Shown here: one piece after another, positions 1-7,584 of the stretch
How the letters are laid out: every line of letters begins with the position of its first letter
How positions within the stretch are numbered: the stretch's first letter is position 1
Source of the DNA: Clostridiaceae bacterium
GTDB taxonomy: Bacteria > Bacillota > Clostridia > Saccharofermentanales > Fastidiosipilaceae
Assembly: GCA_012800515.1 (NCBI GenBank)
Contig: JAAZJE010000141.1
Coordinates: forward strand, 1 to 11,631
Reading direction: 5' to 3'
Length of the DNA stretch: 11,631 bases
The notes under the pieces: generated by a model
Database searches by the model: none
What the model saw: the letters and a program-made list of their open reading frames with translations, nothing else
Told to the model about the DNA's origin: nothing
Position numbers and translations under genes: made by a program

Positions 1-382
1 TGTACAGGTTGATCTTAATGCTCGCAGGACGTATTCCATCCTGGTTATCAGCGTCATCCCACGTCTTAGCGCCGGAGATATCAACCGTCTCAGGAACGTG
101 TGTATTGGTCACGTTGTAGCCGGAAACTGTTGTCGTATAACCGGTAACCACGTCCTCAGTGATGCTGTAGACGATCTCAACGTCACCTTCGTACTTAGGC
201 TGATTCGTAAAGCTCCAAGTCCAGTTGCCGTTTGCGTCCGCTTTTACGGTTTTGCTCTCGACAAACGCTTTTTCTGCTTCGCCGACCTTCTTATACAGGT
301 TGATCGTAATGCTCGCGGGACGCTTGCCATCCTGGTTGTTTGCATCATCCCACGTCTTAGCGCCGGAGATATCAACCGATTT
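1..382 (-). repeat. Cna_B domain repeat, 291-bp offset
   Basis: The DNA at 1-87 recurs at 292-378, an offset of exactly 291 bp (97 codons). I count about 10 mismatches, and the last 34 bases are identical. Both copies encode VDISGAKTWDDA, an N-Q-D-G turn, RPASI and INLY. The first (membrane-distal) copy is complete; the second is cut by the window edge. More copies may follow outside. Such near-identical in-frame repeats in surface proteins commonly change number by recombination. Confidence 0.85.
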
Positions 383-2014
383 TTCCTTATTGACTACCTT
401 AACTTCCACATCCGCGGTGTTGTTATTAACTATTTCGAATTTTCGATCGGCACCTGAGACCTCGTTACCATTAACATAATATGTCACGTCATAGGCCGAC
501 AGATTGCCCGTTTCTTCGAATGTATAGGTGCTGGAATATCTGAGATCCGTCATTAGCTTCGTGCTGTTTTGAGTACTCGCGTTCAGTGTAAAGCTACGAA
601 CCGTATAGTTCCCATCCTTGCCGGGACCCGTGACCTGAACCGTAAAATTCCGATCCGCCGTTATGACGTTTCCGTCCTTGTCCTGAAGCACTTTTACAAC
701 TTTATACAGAACAGGATTAACCATGGGAACCGGGAAAGTACCGGTTTGAGAATTCCCGTCCGCGTCCTTGTAGGAAACCTGCGCATCACTGTTTGTCGGG
801 TACTCGCCGTTTTCATCCGGGGTCTGAGTCAGAATATCGTCATTAATCTCGATTCTGTACTTGAGTTCCGCGTACTTGATATTACTGCCTTCCTCGATCG
901 GAGTTGTCAGTGTCCCGGGATTCCACGTGATCGTTTTGGTATCGGAATTATAGGTTGCCGCCGGTATGCCCGGCACGGTTACAATGCTACTTACATTTGC
1001 GGCCGGAATCTCAAAGCCCGGTCCCATCAGGTCGGTGACCGCTGCATCCTTCACCGCGGCTCCGATCTGGCCGGCAATAGCCTGAAAAACCGCATTAAGC
1101 TGACTCACATCGCTTACTGCGGTAAAGGTTCCGGAGCCCTGTTTCATATTGTCAAGGACTTCACTACCGGCTCCATATGTCTGAAGCCCGACTGTAAACA
1201 AATTGATGCCTGCCGCTCCGGCAAAACCGGCTTCGGCAATGGCGGAATTACCGAAGTTGTAGTACCACGACTTACCGTAAGGACGGTACCACATACTATC
1301 TCCCTTACCGACTCTTTCGTCGGAAAAAGCACTGGCAGGCACGTCGGCACTAGTCTCTTCATGTGAAGAGCCCTCTGGGGTGACAAGATAGTCTTCTGGA
1401 TTTTTAATTTTGTAACCATACGTCGGTACCCCATCCGACAACAGAACTATATGCTTTTTGGCGGCTGTGGAAGTAGCCAACAAATCTTTTGCCCTTCTGA
1501 CACCGGCCTGAGTGAAAGTTCCTCCCGTGGCATTCAGACCGTTGATCGCGGTATGCAACGAATTGCGATTGCCGGTTAGATCCTGCTTCAGGGTAGCACC
1601 TTCTGCAAACGAAACCACACCTATCTTTGTGACCGTCGCGGAAGCGCTACCGGGAGCCAACAATGTATCAACAAATGCATTCGCAGCTTCCTTTGCCTTT
1701 ACAAGTCTGTTGTTGCTGGCCATACTTCCGGAAGTGTCAATGACCAGAACGACATCACTCGTGACCTGTTTGTCTTTGCCTTCAATCCTTAACGTGACAT
1801 CCCAGGTATTAACCATACCCTCCACCGGAGCCGCGCTCTTGAACAACATAACATCGCCAGGTTCTGTCGGGTGATCCACCCCGATAACCGGAGAACTATT
1901 TGTGCCTTTACCGGCAACTGGTGTTGCTGTTGCTATCGTCGGCATCATGCCCAACACCATAACTATGGTTAAGAACAGTGCCGACAAGCGATTTCTTGAT
2001 TTGTGTTTTTTCAT
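1..2014 (-). CDS. Secreted VWA / Cna_B-repeat surface protein (pilin-type adhesin), 3' end outside window
   Basis: Reads open for 671 codons from ATG at 2014 to the window edge, so the C-terminus, where a sortase signal would be expected, is not visible. A G-rich ribosome binding site (GGGGGG) lies about 8 nt upstream. Residues 1-32 form a signal peptide: MKKHKSRNR, a hydrophobic core, then an ATATP-like cleavage region. Residues 86-320 are a von Willebrand A domain with a complete MIDAS: DTSGS at 93-97, a TGGT threonine region near 163-166, and SDG with D194. A long insert (about 200-258) sits inside it. Residues about 433-545 resemble a pilin isopeptide domain (FTVQV, TFEETG). Residues 546-641 are one Cna_B domain (K553, E620 and N637 are plausible isopeptide residues), and a second copy begins at 642. 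This architecture is known from pilus-tip and cell-wall adhesins of Gram-positive bacteria; the ligand is unknown. It is monocistronic as far as visible and separated from valS by a terminator. Confidence 0.93.
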   Translation of the reverse strand, partial: MKKHKSRNRLSALFLTIVMVLGMMPTIATATPVAGKGTNSSPVIGVDHPTEPGDVMLFKSAAPVEGMVNTWDVTLRIEGKDKQVTSDVVLVIDTSGSMASNNRLVKAKEAANAFVDTLLAPGSASATVTKIGVVSFAEGATLKQDLTGNRNSLHTAINGLNATGGTFTQAGVRRAKDLLATSTAAKKHIVLLSDGVPTYGYKIKNPEDYLVTPEGSSHEETSADVPASAFSDERVGKGDSMWYRPYGKSWYYNFGNSAIAEAGFAGAAGINLFTVGLQTYGAGSEVLDNMKQGSGTFTAVSDVSQLNAVFQAIAGQIGAAVKDAAVTDLMGPGFEIPAANVSSIVTVPGIPAATYNSDTKTITWNPGTLTTPIEEGSNIKYAELKYRIEINDDILTQTPDENGEYPTNSDAQVSYKDADGNSQTGTFPVPMVNPVLYKVVKVLQDKDGNVITADRNFTVQVTGPGKDGNYTVRSFTLNASTQNSTKLMTDLRYSSTYTFEETGNLSAYDVTYYVNGNEVSGADRKFEIVNNNTADVEVKVVNKEKSVDISGAKTWDDANNQDGKRPASITINLYKKVGEAEKAFVESKTVKADANGNWTWSFTNQPKYEGDVEIVYSITEDVVTGYTTTVSGYNVTNTHVPETVDISGAKTWDDADNQDGIRPASIKINLY

Positions 2015-2060
2015 TTAACTTTACCCCCCACTTTTGCTTTGGTCCGCAGTACAAGCCTGC

Positions 2061-2081
2061 AATATAAAAGGTACGACCTTT
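2061..2081 (-). promoter_or_regulatory. Possible -10 box with adjacent inverted repeat upstream of the VWA gene
   Basis: On the minus strand TATATT (2061-2066) is a fair -10 box about 47 nt before the VWA start codon. Directly upstream lies a perfect 6-bp inverted repeat with a 3-nt spacer, AAAGGT-ACG-ACCTTT (2067-2081), in the -10/-35 spacer where a repressor would act. No good -35 hexamer is found at 16-18 bp, so the promoter is tentative and the operator is an inference from geometry only. Confidence 0.25.
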
Positions 2082-2172
2082 CTTGTTCTAAGACCAGTCC
2101 CAAAACCGGTAGAAAAGTCAACGAAATTGGCACTTGACAAATTTTGCAAAATAGTGTATGCGCTAAAAATCC

Positions 2173-2212
2173 AAAAGAACGCCACGGATCATGTCCGTTT
2201 TGGCGTTCTTTT
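2173..2212 (-). terminator. Strong hairpin terminator behind valS (possibly bidirectional)
   Basis: An 11-bp perfect stem (AAAAGAACGCC / GGCGTTCTTTT) is extended by an ACGGA/TCCGT stem with loop TCATG and a three-base bulge. Read on the minus strand the hairpin ends in TTTT and is followed by GGATTTTT, as expected of an intrinsic terminator for valS, whose stop lies about 100 nt upstream. The other strand also ends in TTTT, so it could work both ways. It separates valS from the VWA gene. The rest of the spacer 2015-2313 holds no gene that I can support. Confidence 0.8.
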
Positions 2213-2221
2213 AAACTGAAC

Positions 2222-2241
2222 AAGGGGGGATTGGACCCCTT
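2222..2241. repeat. Small inverted repeat AAGGGG/CCCCTT
   Basis: A perfect 6-bp inverted repeat with loop GGATTGGA lies between the valS stop codon and the larger terminator hairpin. It has no T-tract, so it is not a terminator alone; it could stabilise the valS mRNA 3' end or be chance. Confidence 0.35.
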
Positions 2242-2275
2242 ACTTCTTGAATACCACTTAAGTTTCTACTTAATG

Positions 2276-2299
2276 ATGATTAAAAAGATGATTAAAAAG
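2276..2299. repeat. Perfect 12-bp tandem duplication
   Basis: ATGATTAAAAAG occurs twice back to back just beyond the valS stop codon (valS ends at 2314). It is AT-rich and non-coding; it looks like a recent slippage duplication. Confidence 0.7.
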
Positions 2300-2313
2300 C
2301 CCTCATTAATAGT

Positions 2314-4980
2314 TTATTCCACAAGCTGTTCGAGCCGCGACTGAACTCCGGCCAGTAACTTCTCAACCTCAGCCCGACGTTCCCGCTGCTTCTCAACCAC
2401 CGCCGCCGGGGCGCGTTCCACAAATTGCGGATTGTTCAGTTGGCGATCCAGCCGATCGATTTCCGCCGCGTGCTGTTCCGCCTCTTTAGAGAGTCGCTCC
2501 CGCTCCTGTTTCAAATCGACAAGATCGGCCAAGGGCACGTATATGGTTCCGCCCTTGAACACAACCGTCGCCGACAGCGACGGCGCCGCCTCCGGCGTAT
2601 TAATAAAGCCGAGTTCCGTCACCGCAGCCAGATGCGCCAACACCGGCAGATTGCGCGATACCCGCTCCGTCGTCGCCGCGGCGTCCGCCTGCAAGACCAG
2701 ACCTATCTCGCGGCTCGGGGGAACTTTGTACTCGGCACATAGAGCACGGACGGCTCCGACCAGTTCCAGGATAACCTCCATATCGCTCTCCAGCTCGGGG
2801 TTCAGCAGCGACGGATCGGACTGCGGCCACGCCGCAACCATGATGCTACCCTTCGTCGGCGGCAATCCCTGATAGACCGCCTCGGTGATGAAAGGCATGA
2901 ACGGATGCAGGAGCTTCAACCCCTCTGCCAGCACATGGCACAGGGTACTCAGAACCGCTTCACGCTCACCGGCGACCGTACTGCGCAGGCGCGGCTTGGC
3001 CATCTCGATGTACCAGTCACAAAACAGATCCCAAATAAAGGAATACACCCGGCTGAAAGCCATGCCGGTCTCGAGCTTCTCAAGGTCGCCGCTCACCTGG
3101 GCGATCGTCTGTTGCAGCTTGGACAATATCCAACGGTCAGTCTCCGGCAATTCGGCGGGGTTCAACTCGGCAAAGACCGGCACGCTGTCGTCTTCCGGAT
3201 AATTCATCATGATAAAGCGATAGGCGTTCCAGATCTTATTCACAAAGGCGGAGCCGGCCTTCACATGATAGGTCAAATAACGCTGGTCATTGCCCGGCGC
3301 CGTTCCGGAAATCAGCGAATAGCGCAACGCGTCACAGCCATAGGTGGCGATCTCCTCCATCGGCTCGGTACCGTTGCCGAGCGACTTGGACATTTTGCGC
3401 CCCTGATCATCGCGCACGATACCGTTAAAGAAGACGGTATGGAAAGGCACCTGCCCGGTCTGATGAATCCCGGAAAAAATCATCCGCGCCACCCAGAAGA
3501 AAATAATGTCGTAGCCGGTCACCAGCATGGAATTCGGGTAGAAATATTTATAGTCGGCGGTTTCCTCCGGCCAACCCAAAATCGAGAAGGGCCACAGAGC
3601 CGAACTGAACCAGGTATCGAGCGAATCATCGTCCTGACGTAAATCCGTTCCGCCGCAATGCGAGCACTGTGATGGTGTTTCTCTTGCCACCGTAATCTCC
3701 TCACAGTCACCGCAGTACCAGGCGGGAATCCGATGCCCCCACCAGAGCTGACGCGAAATACACCAGTCGCGAATATTCTCCAGCCAATTTATGTACACCT
3801 TCGTGAAGCGTTCCGGAAAGAATTTGACATCCCCGTTGAGCGCCGCCTCAATAGCCGGATCAGCCATTTCCTTCATCCGGACAAACCACTGCAACGACAC
3901 GCGCGGCTCAATGAAGGTGCCGCAACGATAGCAGGTGCCGACATTGTGATTGTAGCGCTCGATCTTGGGAATCAATCCGAGTTCCTGCAGATCGGCAACC
4001 ACCGCCCGGCGACACTCATCAGCCGTCATCCCGACATACTTCTCCCCCGCCGCCGCGGACATCAGGCCGTGGGCATCGATCACCTCAACCAAAGGCAAGT
4101 CGTGGCGCTGCGCCACCTCAAAGTCGGCCGGATCGTGCGCCGGCGTGATTTTAACAACACCGGTACCGAAGCCCGGTTCAACCATAGCATCGGCAATTAT
4201 AGGGATCTCGCGACCGACCAGCGGCAGAGTCACGGTCCGACCGATATAGTCGCGGTAACGCTCGTCATCCGGATGCACCGCCAGGGCGGTATCGCCCAGC
4301 ATCGTCTCCGGTCGCGTCGTGGCGACAGTCAAAAACACATCCGTCTCTCCGGCCAGAGGGTACTTGATCTCCCAGAGGCTCGTCTCGCGCTCCTCATACT
4401 CAACCTCGGCGTCCGAGAGCGAGGTATAGCAGTGCGGACACCAATGCACCATGCGTTCGCCGCGATAGATCAGCCCCTCCTCATAGAGACGCACAAATAC
4501 CTCGGTGACAGCGGCCGACAGCCCCTCATCCATCGTAAAGCGTTCACGCTGCCAATCGCAGGAACAGCCCAGACTCCTGATCTGATCATTGATCCGCCGC
4601 CCGTACTTCTCGCGCCACTCCCAGGCTCGCTCCATAAAGCCCTCGCGCCCCAGATCTTCCTTGCTCAGCCCCTCGTGGCGCATCGCGTCGACGATCTTCG
4701 CCTCCGTCGCGATCGAAGCATGATCGGTACCGGGCACCCACAGCGCCTCATAGCCGGCCATACGCTTCCAGCGAATCAGCACATCCTGCATCGTCAGGTT
4801 CAGGGCGTGACCCATGTGCAGCTCGCCGGTGATATTCGGCGGCGGCATAGCGATCGTAAAGGGCTCACGGTCGGAATTCGGCTCCGGATGAAAATAACCG
4901 GCCTCTTCCCACTCCCGATAAATCCGCGGCTCCTCAATATCGCTCTGAAAATTCTTACTGATCTCATCTATTCTTGCCAT
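2314..4980 (-). CDS. valS: Valyl-tRNA synthetase
   Basis: A class I aminoacyl-tRNA synthetase that charges tRNA-Val with valine in the cytosol; 888 residues, the usual bacterial ValRS size. Visible landmarks are the HIGH motif as HMGH (about 55-58) after PPPNITGEL, the CP1 editing domain with TTRPETMLGD (about 221-230), a CWISRQLWWGH-like segment (here DWCISRQLWWGHRIPAWYC), a zinc-ribbon pattern CGDC...CSHC (about 423-442), KMSKS (about 529-533), and the C-terminal coiled-coil arm that contacts tRNA (from about 820). I chose ATG 4980 (MARIDEISKNF) because GGAG lies 8 nt upstream; a TTG two codons earlier would be too close to that site. It is the last gene of a minus-strand run, 20 nt after the small membrane protein, and ends before a strong terminator. 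There is no room for a T-box leader directly in front of it. Confidence 0.98.
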   Translation of the reverse strand: MARIDEISKNFQSDIEEPRIYREWEEAGYFHPEPNSDREPFTIAMPPPNITGELHMGHALNLTMQDVLIRWKRMAGYEALWVPGTDHASIATEAKIVDAMRHEGLSKEDLGREGFMERAWEWREKYGRRINDQIRSLGCSCDWQRERFTMDEGLSAAVTEVFVRLYEEGLIYRGERMVHWCPHCYTSLSDAEVEYEERETSLWEIKYPLAGETDVFLTVATTRPETMLGDTALAVHPDDERYRDYIGRTVTLPLVGREIPIIADAMVEPGFGTGVVKITPAHDPADFEVAQRHDLPLVEVIDAHGLMSAAAGEKYVGMTADECRRAVVADLQELGLIPKIERYNHNVGTCYRCGTFIEPRVSLQWFVRMKEMADPAIEAALNGDVKFFPERFTKVYINWLENIRDWCISRQLWWGHRIPAWYCGDCEEITVARETPSQCSHCGGTDLRQDDDSLDTWFSSALWPFSILGWPEETADYKYFYPNSMLVTGYDIIFFWVARMIFSGIHQTGQVPFHTVFFNGIVRDDQGRKMSKSLGNGTEPMEEIATYGCDALRYSLISGTAPGNDQRYLTYHVKAGSAFVNKIWNAYRFIMMNYPEDDSVPVFAELNPAELPETDRWILSKLQQTIAQVSGDLEKLETGMAFSRVYSFIWDLFCDWYIEMAKPRLRSTVAGEREAVLSTLCHVLAEGLKLLHPFMPFITEAVYQGLPPTKGSIMVAAWPQSDPSLLNPELESDMEVILELVGAVRALCAEYKVPPSREIGLVLQADAAATTERVSRNLPVLAHLAAVTELGFINTPEAAPSLSATVVFKGGTIYVPLADLVDLKQERERLSKEAEQHAAEIDRLDRQLNNPQFVERAPAAVVEKQRERRAEVEKLLAGVQSRLEQLVE

Positions 4981-5000
4981 CTGCAAAACTCCGTTTTTCT

Positions 5001-5264
5001 CTACTTATACAATACAAAAGCCAGGACAATTCCCGGAATCAAGGCTACGCTCCCGTACAATTTCAGCTTCATAAGAGCCTGTTGAAACATGACATCACGT
5101 GTCTCTTCCACCGTCAACACATCCGCCATCTCCTTCGGCAGGCGCTGGCGTTCCGCGAGGTTGAAGCGCCGCACCAACGGCTTGGCCGCCGCAATGATCA
5201 AAGCGCCGACCGCCAGGGACAGACCCATCACGATATTTAAAATCACCACTACCGTATCGCTCAT
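5001..5264 (-). CDS. Small two-helix membrane protein, unknown function
   Basis: Encodes 87 residues starting MSDTVVVILN. The start is supported by GGAG 8 nt upstream of ATG 5264; an in-frame extension to about 5489 exists but lies antiphase over the HD gene and has no comparable start. Two hydrophobic segments are visible: about residues 4-26 (VVVILNIVMGLSLAVGALII) and about 68-86 (LYGSVALIPGIVLAFVL). Between them is a charged loop (VRRFNLAERQRLPKEMADVLTVEETRD), probably cytoplasmic, giving a helical hairpin. I do not recognise the family. It sits 41 nt after the yfbR-like gene and 20 nt before valS, so it is probably co-transcribed with both; nothing links it to translation. Confidence 0.75.
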   Translation of the reverse strand: MSDTVVVILNIVMGLSLAVGALIIAAAKPLVRRFNLAERQRLPKEMADVLTVEETRDVMFQQALMKLKLYGSVALIPGIVLAFVLYK

Positions 5265-5305
5265 TATTCTTTCTCCGTTTTCGGCCAAGCCGGCGGTTCC
5301 ACGCC

Positions 5306-6100
5306 CTACTGCTTTCGGGGTTGGATGAGCCGATCCAGCGAAGCGGCAAAAGGCGGAGCAAAGACGCGCATGAAATACTCCGTCTCCGGCAGACCTAACT
5401 CCTCGACCCGGAGACGACAACTCTGCTCGGCTTCGCGAAACTCCTGATTGCCCTGGGAAGTTTCCTCCACGCATTTGAGCCAGGCGCAAATACGGTCGGC
5501 GGCACTCACCAACTCAAGGCAGGCGGCGACTTCTTCGTCGATCTCCCGCTCTTCCGCCCGGAGATAACACTCGTAGTAGGGCAACATCTCCTCCGGTAGC
5601 ATATCCAGGAACTGGTCGGCGGCGATCCGCTCTACCTTGGCATAGGCCGCGCGAATATCGCTGTCATAATATTTCACCGGAGTCGGCAGATCGCCGGTAA
5701 TGATTTCCGTCGCGTCATGGAAAAGAGCGTAACCGTAAACCCGTTCCGGCTCGACCCGCGCCGCTTTGGCATGGCAATGACCCAAATCGCGAATCACCGC
5801 TAAGGAATGGGCAATCAGAGCGACCAGATATGTATGCTCAGCGACATTCTCGGTGCGGCTGTTGCGCATCAGACTCCAGCGGTTAATCAGGCGGGCGCGA
5901 TTGAGCATGGCAAAGAACGGGCTGACAGCTTCGGTCATCCCGCGGTCCTCGGTCCGCCCGGTCTGTTCGGTCTGTTCAATCTGATCGATTCCTCCGATCT
6001 GTTCGACCTGCCCGGTTTCTCCGGACTGTTTAACCTGCCCGGCTTTTTCGACTCTGCTCTTGTCCTCAGCCTGTTCCGGCCGCATTTCCTGTTCCGGCAT
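5306..6100 (-). CDS. yfbR: YfbR-like HD-domain 5'-deoxynucleotidase with repetitive N-terminal extension
   Basis: The last 210 residues match the E. coli YfbR family, metal-dependent HD phosphohydrolases that remove phosphate from deoxynucleoside 5'-monophosphates in the cytosol. The match runs FFAMLNRARLINRWSLMRN, RTENVAEHT, FHDATEIITGDLPTPVKYY, SAADRICAWLKC. With this start the metal and active-site candidates are H89, H128-D129, E132, D137 and D202, so the catalytic set looks intact. The family is normally about 200 residues; this one has an extra N-terminal 54 residues rich in Q, E and G. I chose ATG 6100 because GGAGG lies 5 nt upstream. ATG 6163 has no visible ribosome site and overlaps the upstream gene by 32 nt, while ATG 5938, with GAGG 8 nt upstream, would give just the 210-residue core. 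It follows the YunG-like gene by 31 nt. Confidence 0.88.
   Translation of the reverse strand: MPEQEMRPEQAEDKSRVEKAGQVKQSGETGQVEQIGGIDQIEQTEQTGRTEDRGMTEAVSPFFAMLNRARLINRWSLMRNSRTENVAEHTYLVALIAHSLAVIRDLGHCHAKAARVEPERVYGYALFHDATEIITGDLPTPVKYYDSDIRAAYAKVERIAADQFLDMLPEEMLPYYECYLRAEEREIDEEVAACLELVSAADRICAWLKCVEETSQGNQEFREAEQSCRLRVEELGLPETEYFMRVFAPPFAASLDRLIQPRKQ
5951..6040 (-). repeat. Degenerate 9-bp coding repeat (tripeptide xQ[V/I/T])
   Basis: In the N-terminal extension of the YfbR-like protein the reading frame gives ten tripeptides: GQV KQS GET GQV EQI GGI DQI EQT EQT GRT. The DNA (CTGTTC, CTGATC and CTGCCC on the plus strand) repeats with the same 9-bp rhythm. The segment is hydrophilic and low-complexity and lies outside the catalytic HD core. 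Confidence 0.65.
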
Positions 6101-6131
6101 TTGCTCCTCCGCTCCATATCCATTCTCGGCT

Positions 6132-6596
6132 TTACTTTGCGACGCCTCCGCCCAGTTTACCATATTTAGCAGCGGACAGCCGCTTTAGCAACAAGGCATG
6201 TCGTTTGGCCGTATCGGGATTTTTGCCACAGTAACTTCTGTCTATTTCCTGATTTGGTTCATAGTTGACGGGGATGTTATACAGGTCAAATTGTTCAATC
6301 GTAAGGTCAATATAGTGTCCGTCGATTTTGTTAAAGTAATGCGTGCCACCGCCGCTTATCCGAATTCTGTGGATCGTGCCGCCGAACATATCGTGCACAA
6401 TCATAGCGGTAATGGCGCACTGTCCGTAAGACGGGTCAGATTCAACCCACTCCGCCTGACAGGAGGGATATGCCGTTTCTTTGCACCATGCTTTACGAAG
6501 AAGATTATACAAATCTCCCAAAGTAGCCAACTCGGGCGAACCGCCGCTTTTACACTGCATATCGCTATGTTCTTCGCCATAAAATCTTCTGCGCAT
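6132..6596 (-). CDS. YunG-like protein (putative Cys-His-Asp papain-fold family)
   Basis: Encodes 154 residues resembling the B. subtilis YunG family: LYNLLRKAWCKETAY, then SYGQCAITAMIVHDMFGG, then GGTHYFNKIDGHYIDLT, then EQFD. The biochemical function of YunG is not established. C60 (in GQC), H86 (in THYFN) and D97 (in YIDLT) are spaced like a papain/transglutaminase-type triad, which suggests, but does not prove, a thiol hydrolase or amide-bond enzyme. There is no signal peptide or membrane segment. The ATG at 6596 is preceded by AAGGA at 7 nt; an in-frame GTG at 6620 would add eight residues but lacks a ribosome site. It lies 51 nt after the ADP-ribosylglycohydrolase gene and 31 nt before the YfbR-like gene, most likely in one transcript. 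Confidence 0.8.
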   Translation of the reverse strand: MRRRFYGEEHSDMQCKSGGSPELATLGDLYNLLRKAWCKETAYPSCQAEWVESDPSYGQCAITAMIVHDMFGGTIHRIRISGGGTHYFNKIDGHYIDLTIEQFDLYNIPVNYEPNQEIDRSYCGKNPDTAKRHALLLKRLSAAKYGKLGGGVAK

Positions 6597-6647
6597 CGGA
6601 TAATCCTTTCTTTTACACACTGAGTCTCCGCGGACTTTGTACTTAGC

Positions 6648-7490
6648 TCAATAAACTTCTTTCTGAACTCCGATAAACTTTTTCCATTCATCGTAGATGG
6701 CTCGCAATTCCTTATCCAAATAGCCGAGAGCCCGATCGCCGATCTCGGGCGGAACCCCGTAATAAGCCTCGGCTATCGAACCGGTAATGGCGCCGATGGT
6801 ATCGCTGTCACCGCCGAGTGACATCGCCGTGCGAATAGCGTCCTCGAAAGAACTGCTTTCCAGGAAGCAGACAATCGCCTGCGGCACTGTTCCCTGACAG
6901 GTTTCATTGAACCGATAGGTAGGGCGAATTTCGTCAACGCTAAAGTTGAGCGGATAATATTTAGCTTCAATACGCGCGCGAATTTCGTTTTTCGACGCGC
7001 CCCGGCGAGCCATCACGATAGCGACAGCGGTAGCCCGGGCGCCCTTGAGGCCTTCCGGATGATTATGAGTAACTCCGGTAACCGCGTCGGCGAGGCGCTC
7101 CGCCTCTTCCTCATCCCGCGCGACAAAGCCGACCGGACTGACCCGCATGGCCGCCCCGTTACCGAAGCTGTTGTACGGTCCGAGTCTGTCATCGCGTACC
7201 CAGCGGCGGAACATCTCGCCGAAGCCGCAATGCGGATATTTCCGCCCTACTTCACGCATATATTTGACGGTCAAATCGGACAATATTGCGTAAAACTCCT
7301 CGCTGTTCCGACCGAATCGCTCCGCCTTTTCAGTCGCGACCGCCTCCATTATTGCCTTGGCGATGGCAAGTGACATGATACTGTCGTCCGTCACGTAGCA
7401 ACCGGCGGTCAACAACTCAAAATCCTTGCTTCTATGATTCCTAAACTCAAAACGCGAGCCGACGATATCTCCGATGATTGCTCCCAACAT
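6648..7490 (-). CDS. ADP-ribosylglycohydrolase (DraG/ARH) family protein
   Basis: A 280-residue protein with the ARH fold signatures in order: GAIIGDIVGSRFE at the N-terminus, TDDS (34-37), NGAAMR (111-116), THNHPEG (141-147), and GGDSDTIGAITGSIAEAYYG (226-245). The TDDS and D-S-D-T acidic residues are those that hold the two magnesium ions in this family. Members remove ADP-ribose from proteins or cleave related ADP-ribosyl compounds; the substrate here cannot be told, and no partner ADP-ribosyltransferase (DraT-like) is visible. It is cytosolic, with no signal peptide. ATG 7490 follows a GAGGTGGTGGGATT ribosome-binding stretch. It is the first gene of the run leading to valS and has its own candidate promoter. 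Confidence 0.93.
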   Translation of the reverse strand: MLGAIIGDIVGSRFEFRNHRSKDFELLTAGCYVTDDSIMSLAIAKAIMEAVATEKAERFGRNSEEFYAILSDLTVKYMREVGRKYPHCGFGEMFRRWVRDDRLGPYNSFGNGAAMRVSPVGFVARDEEEAERLADAVTGVTHNHPEGLKGARATAVAIVMARRGASKNEIRARIEAKYYPLNFSVDEIRPTYRFNETCQGTVPQAIVCFLESSSFEDAIRTAMSLGGDSDTIGAITGSIAEAYYGVPPEIGDRALGYLDKELRAIYDEWKKFIGVQKEVY

Positions 7491-7520
7491 AATCCCACCA
7501 CCTCATATTATCCTGGGGGG

Positions 7521-7529
7521 ATTATAACA
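7521..7529 (-). promoter_or_regulatory. Extended -10 promoter for the ADP-ribosylglycohydrolase gene
   Basis: On the minus strand TGTTATAAT (TGnTATAAT) is a perfect extended -10 element ending about 30 nt before ATG 7490, giving a leader of about 24 nt that contains the ribosome site. No -35 match is present at 17 bp (C-rich there), which extended -10 promoters tolerate. It probably drives the run of genes down to valS. Confidence 0.6.
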
Positions 7530-7584
7530 AACAGAGAATCATCGGGGGAACGATTTGTCCTTTATATGGAAATTGCCACCACAT

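Noticed and set aside
569..1366. A 265-codon plus-strand frame in the first 2 kb
   Set aside because: It is antisense to the uninterrupted 671-codon VWA/Cna_B protein, which has signal peptide, MIDAS and repeats.
2219..2245. tRNA T-arm-like stretch on the minus strand (AGGGG TCCAATC CCCCT)
   Set aside because: Only an arm-like hairpin is present; I find no matching acceptor, D or anticodon arms and no CCA end, so it is treated as a simple inverted repeat.
3733..5085. A 450-codon open frame on the plus strand antisense to valS
   Set aside because: It lies opposite a complete ValRS with all motifs; the product is rich in R, H and P with no recognisable domain, as expected of the antisense frame of a GC-rich gene.
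5265..5489. N-terminal extension of the 87-residue membrane protein upstream of ATG 5264
   Set aside because: It would overlap the HD-domain gene in another frame, its peptide looks random, and the ATG at 5264 has a well placed GGAG.
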